Assembly: GCA_019245455.1 (NCBI GenBank)
Contig: JAFARM010000341.1
Coordinates: 1 to 7,363 of the forward strand
Direction of reading: 5' to 3'
Length of the DNA: 7,363 nucleotides
Source: Sphingomonadaceae bacterium
Lineage (GTDB): Bacteria; Pseudomonadota; Alphaproteobacteria; Sphingomonadales; Sphingomonadaceae
Of this stretch, positions 4,621 to 7,363 are shown in pieces. The translations under genes were made by a program, and so were the position numbers. Numbering within the stretch: position 1 is the stretch's first letter; every line of letters begins with the position of its first letter. The notes beneath the pieces were generated by a model. It was not told the DNA's origin. It worked only from the letters and a program-made list of their open reading frames with translations, and ran no database searches.

Positions 4621-5466
4621 ATGAGCGTTAAAGCGTCTTTAATGTTTGCTCTTGCCTTCGCCGGCTCGGCCGCCCACGCCATTGGCGTCGCCCCGCTGCC
4701 GCCGACGACCGGGCCGACCAACGCGTATTGGTCATGGATCGACGGAGCCAACGGCCAGGGGCTGGGCGGCACGGGCATGAGCGGCACCGACGCCGCCCGC
4801 CATATGAGCGCCGACGGCCGCTTTACGACACAGGTCGCGACCGGCCCGGTGCCGTATGTCTTCGCCGATATGCGCAGCGGCGGGCGGGGCAATAGTTCGG
4901 GCGTCGCCAACCTGTCGTACGGCTTCGCGCTGCTGTTCGACGACGCGTCGACGGCGGCGGCGATCAGCCAGCTGATCGCGTCGGGGTGGGGCGGCTACGG
5001 CTTCGGCATCGACGTGTTCGGCAACGGGTTCCTGCGCGCGTCCGGCACGGTGACCTCGTCGGCCCGCCTCGACGGCGGTCTCGGCCCGTCGAGCTTCACC
5101 CGCGCGTGCATCGGCGGCCCCGTCGCGTCGCAGTGCGGCGCGTTCACCTTCACCTCGGGCGCGGCGCTGCGATCGACGGCCAACCCGTTCTACTTCAGCG
5201 GCCGTATCAACTTGTCGATCAGCGAGCTGTTCAGCCCGACGGCGCGCGGCCACGGCTCGGGCTGGCTCGACCCGACGATCAGCCTCGACCCCCGCTTCGG
5301 CATCGCCGCGTCGCACTATCAGCTGCTCCTCAGCCCGAACGCGGCGAACGGCAGCGGCGTGATCAACCCCTACAGCCCGACCCCGGAGCCGGCGACGTGG
5401 GCGCTGATGGTCGCGGGCTTCGGCTTTGTCGGCGCGGCGCTGCGCCGACGGCCGGTACCGGCCTGA
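4621..5466 (+). CDS. Secreted PEPxxWA-CTERM sorting-domain protein
   Basis: This 281-residue exported protein starts with a signal peptide (MSVK, hydrophobic 5-17, likely cut after A-H-A at 20). It ends in the sorting signal P-E-P-A-T-W-A (255-261), a short membrane helix (about 261-274) and R-R-R (275-277). Such C-termini are recognised by an exosortase, which processes the protein for outer-membrane or extracellular delivery, often linked to exopolysaccharide; no exosortase lies in the window. The body (21-250) is Gly/Ser/Ala-rich with alternating hydrophobic residues, suggesting a beta-rich fold. It has only two cysteines (C163, C172), likely a disulfide loop. I do not recognise the body domain and no enzymatic motif is visible. 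It is divergent from the kinase operon, sharing a 150-bp control region, and is followed by uvrB after 43 bp on the same strand. A 15-bp inverted repeat at 4628-4642 lies in its first codons. Confidence 0.88.
   Translation: MSVKASLMFALAFAGSAAHAIGVAPLPPTTGPTNAYWSWIDGANGQGLGGTGMSGTDAARHMSADGRFTTQVATGPVPYVFADMRSGGRGNSSGVANLSYGFALLFDDASTAAAISQLIASGWGGYGFGIDVFGNGFLRASGTVTSSARLDGGLGPSSFTRACIGGPVASQCGAFTFTSGAALRSTANPFYFSGRINLSISELFSPTARGHGSGWLDPTISLDPRFGIAASHYQLLLSPNAANGSGVINPYSPTPEPATWALMVAGFGFVGAALRRRPVPA
4628..4642 (+). promoter_or_regulatory. Inverted repeat that is also a TTAA-N7-TTAA (CtrA-like) site
   Basis: The 15 bases read TTAAAG-CGT-CTTTAA, a perfect 6-bp inverted repeat around three bases. 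They also fit the alphaproteobacterial CtrA full-site rule TTAA-N7-TTAA. TTAA is rare in this GC-rich sequence; another half site lies upstream at 4585-4588. The site overlaps codons 3-8 of the PEP-CTERM gene, where bound protein would be expected to repress. Binding by CtrA is an inference; the flanking bases do not follow the extended TTAACCAT form. Confidence 0.35.
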
Positions 5467-5487
5467 CGCGGCACTGGAACGAAACGC

Positions 5488-5509
5488 GGCCATCGCCCAT
5501 ATTGCGGCG

Positions 5510-5515
<6 letters not shown>
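5488..5515 (+). promoter_or_regulatory. Hairpin spanning the uvrB start codon
   Basis: CCATCGCC (5490-5497) and GGCGATGG (5506-5513) are perfect complements around an 8-base loop, and the stem can grow by a G-T and a G-C pair to 5488/5515. The right arm contains the uvrB ATG (5510-5512), so in mRNA the start codon would be paired. No T run follows, so it is not a standard terminator for the PEP-CTERM gene. It could limit uvrB translation or be a by-product of GC-rich sequence. Confidence 0.4.

Positions 5516-7363
<1,848 letters not shown>

Noticed and set aside
5476..5491. A LexA (SOS) box before uvrB, suggested by GAAC at 5477-5480
   Set aside because: The alphaproteobacterial site needs a second GAAC (or GTTC) seven bases on; here those bases are GGCC. 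Only a half site is present.
5476..5500. A general-stress (EcfG-type) promoter starting at GGAAC 5476-5480
   Set aside because: No GTT-type -10 element occurs 16-18 bases downstream.

Overview
The window is GC-rich, gene-dense DNA from an alphaproteobacterium, most likely a sphingomonad (Sphingomonadales). The pointers are a PEPxxWA-type C-terminal sorting signal, the sequence of the ribonucleotide reductase N-terminus, strong G/C third-position bias, and the mix of an FixJ/CheY-like single-domain regulator with a cytoplasm-facing histidine kinase. No RNA genes, insertion sequences, CRISPR arrays or integration sites were seen.

Layout from left to right. (1) The first 92 codons of the class Ia ribonucleotide reductase large subunit (nrdA) on the minus strand, cut by the window edge, preceded by a 291-bp non-coding leader with NrdR-box-like sites. 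(2) A minus-strand serine hydrolase of the class C beta-lactamase/penicillin-binding fold, apparently a lipoprotein. (3) Divergent from it, with only 11 bp between the start codons, a plus-strand type II toxin-antitoxin pair: a Phd/YefM-family antitoxin and a PIN-domain VapC toxin joined by a 4-nt overlap. Its promoter and a perfect 12-bp palindrome lie inside the 5' end of the hydrolase gene. (4) A minus-strand operon of three genes, each overlapping the next by ATGA: a membrane histidine kinase, a single-domain response regulator, and a VOC (glyoxalase-fold) protein. (5) Divergent from the kinase, a plus-strand secreted PEPxxWA-CTERM protein. (6) uvrB, encoding the nucleotide-excision-repair helicase, running off the right edge.

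The most interesting item is the three-gene operon. The kinase's N-terminal three-helix membrane domain resembles the ethylene-binding domain of plant ETR1. It keeps the residues equivalent to ETR1 Asp25, Tyr32, Ile35, Pro36, Ile62, Cys65 and His69 at one constant offset of +10, including the Cys/His copper ligands. It feeds a stand-alone receiver and, by translational coupling, a VOC protein whose usual metal-ligand positions are not conserved. This looks like a compact copper- or ethylene-type sensing module with an unusual third gene.

Other points worth a second look are the interlocked toxin-antitoxin/hydrolase start region, an inverted repeat that is also a TTAA-N7-TTAA (CtrA-like) site just inside the PEP-CTERM gene, and a hairpin over the uvrB start codon.
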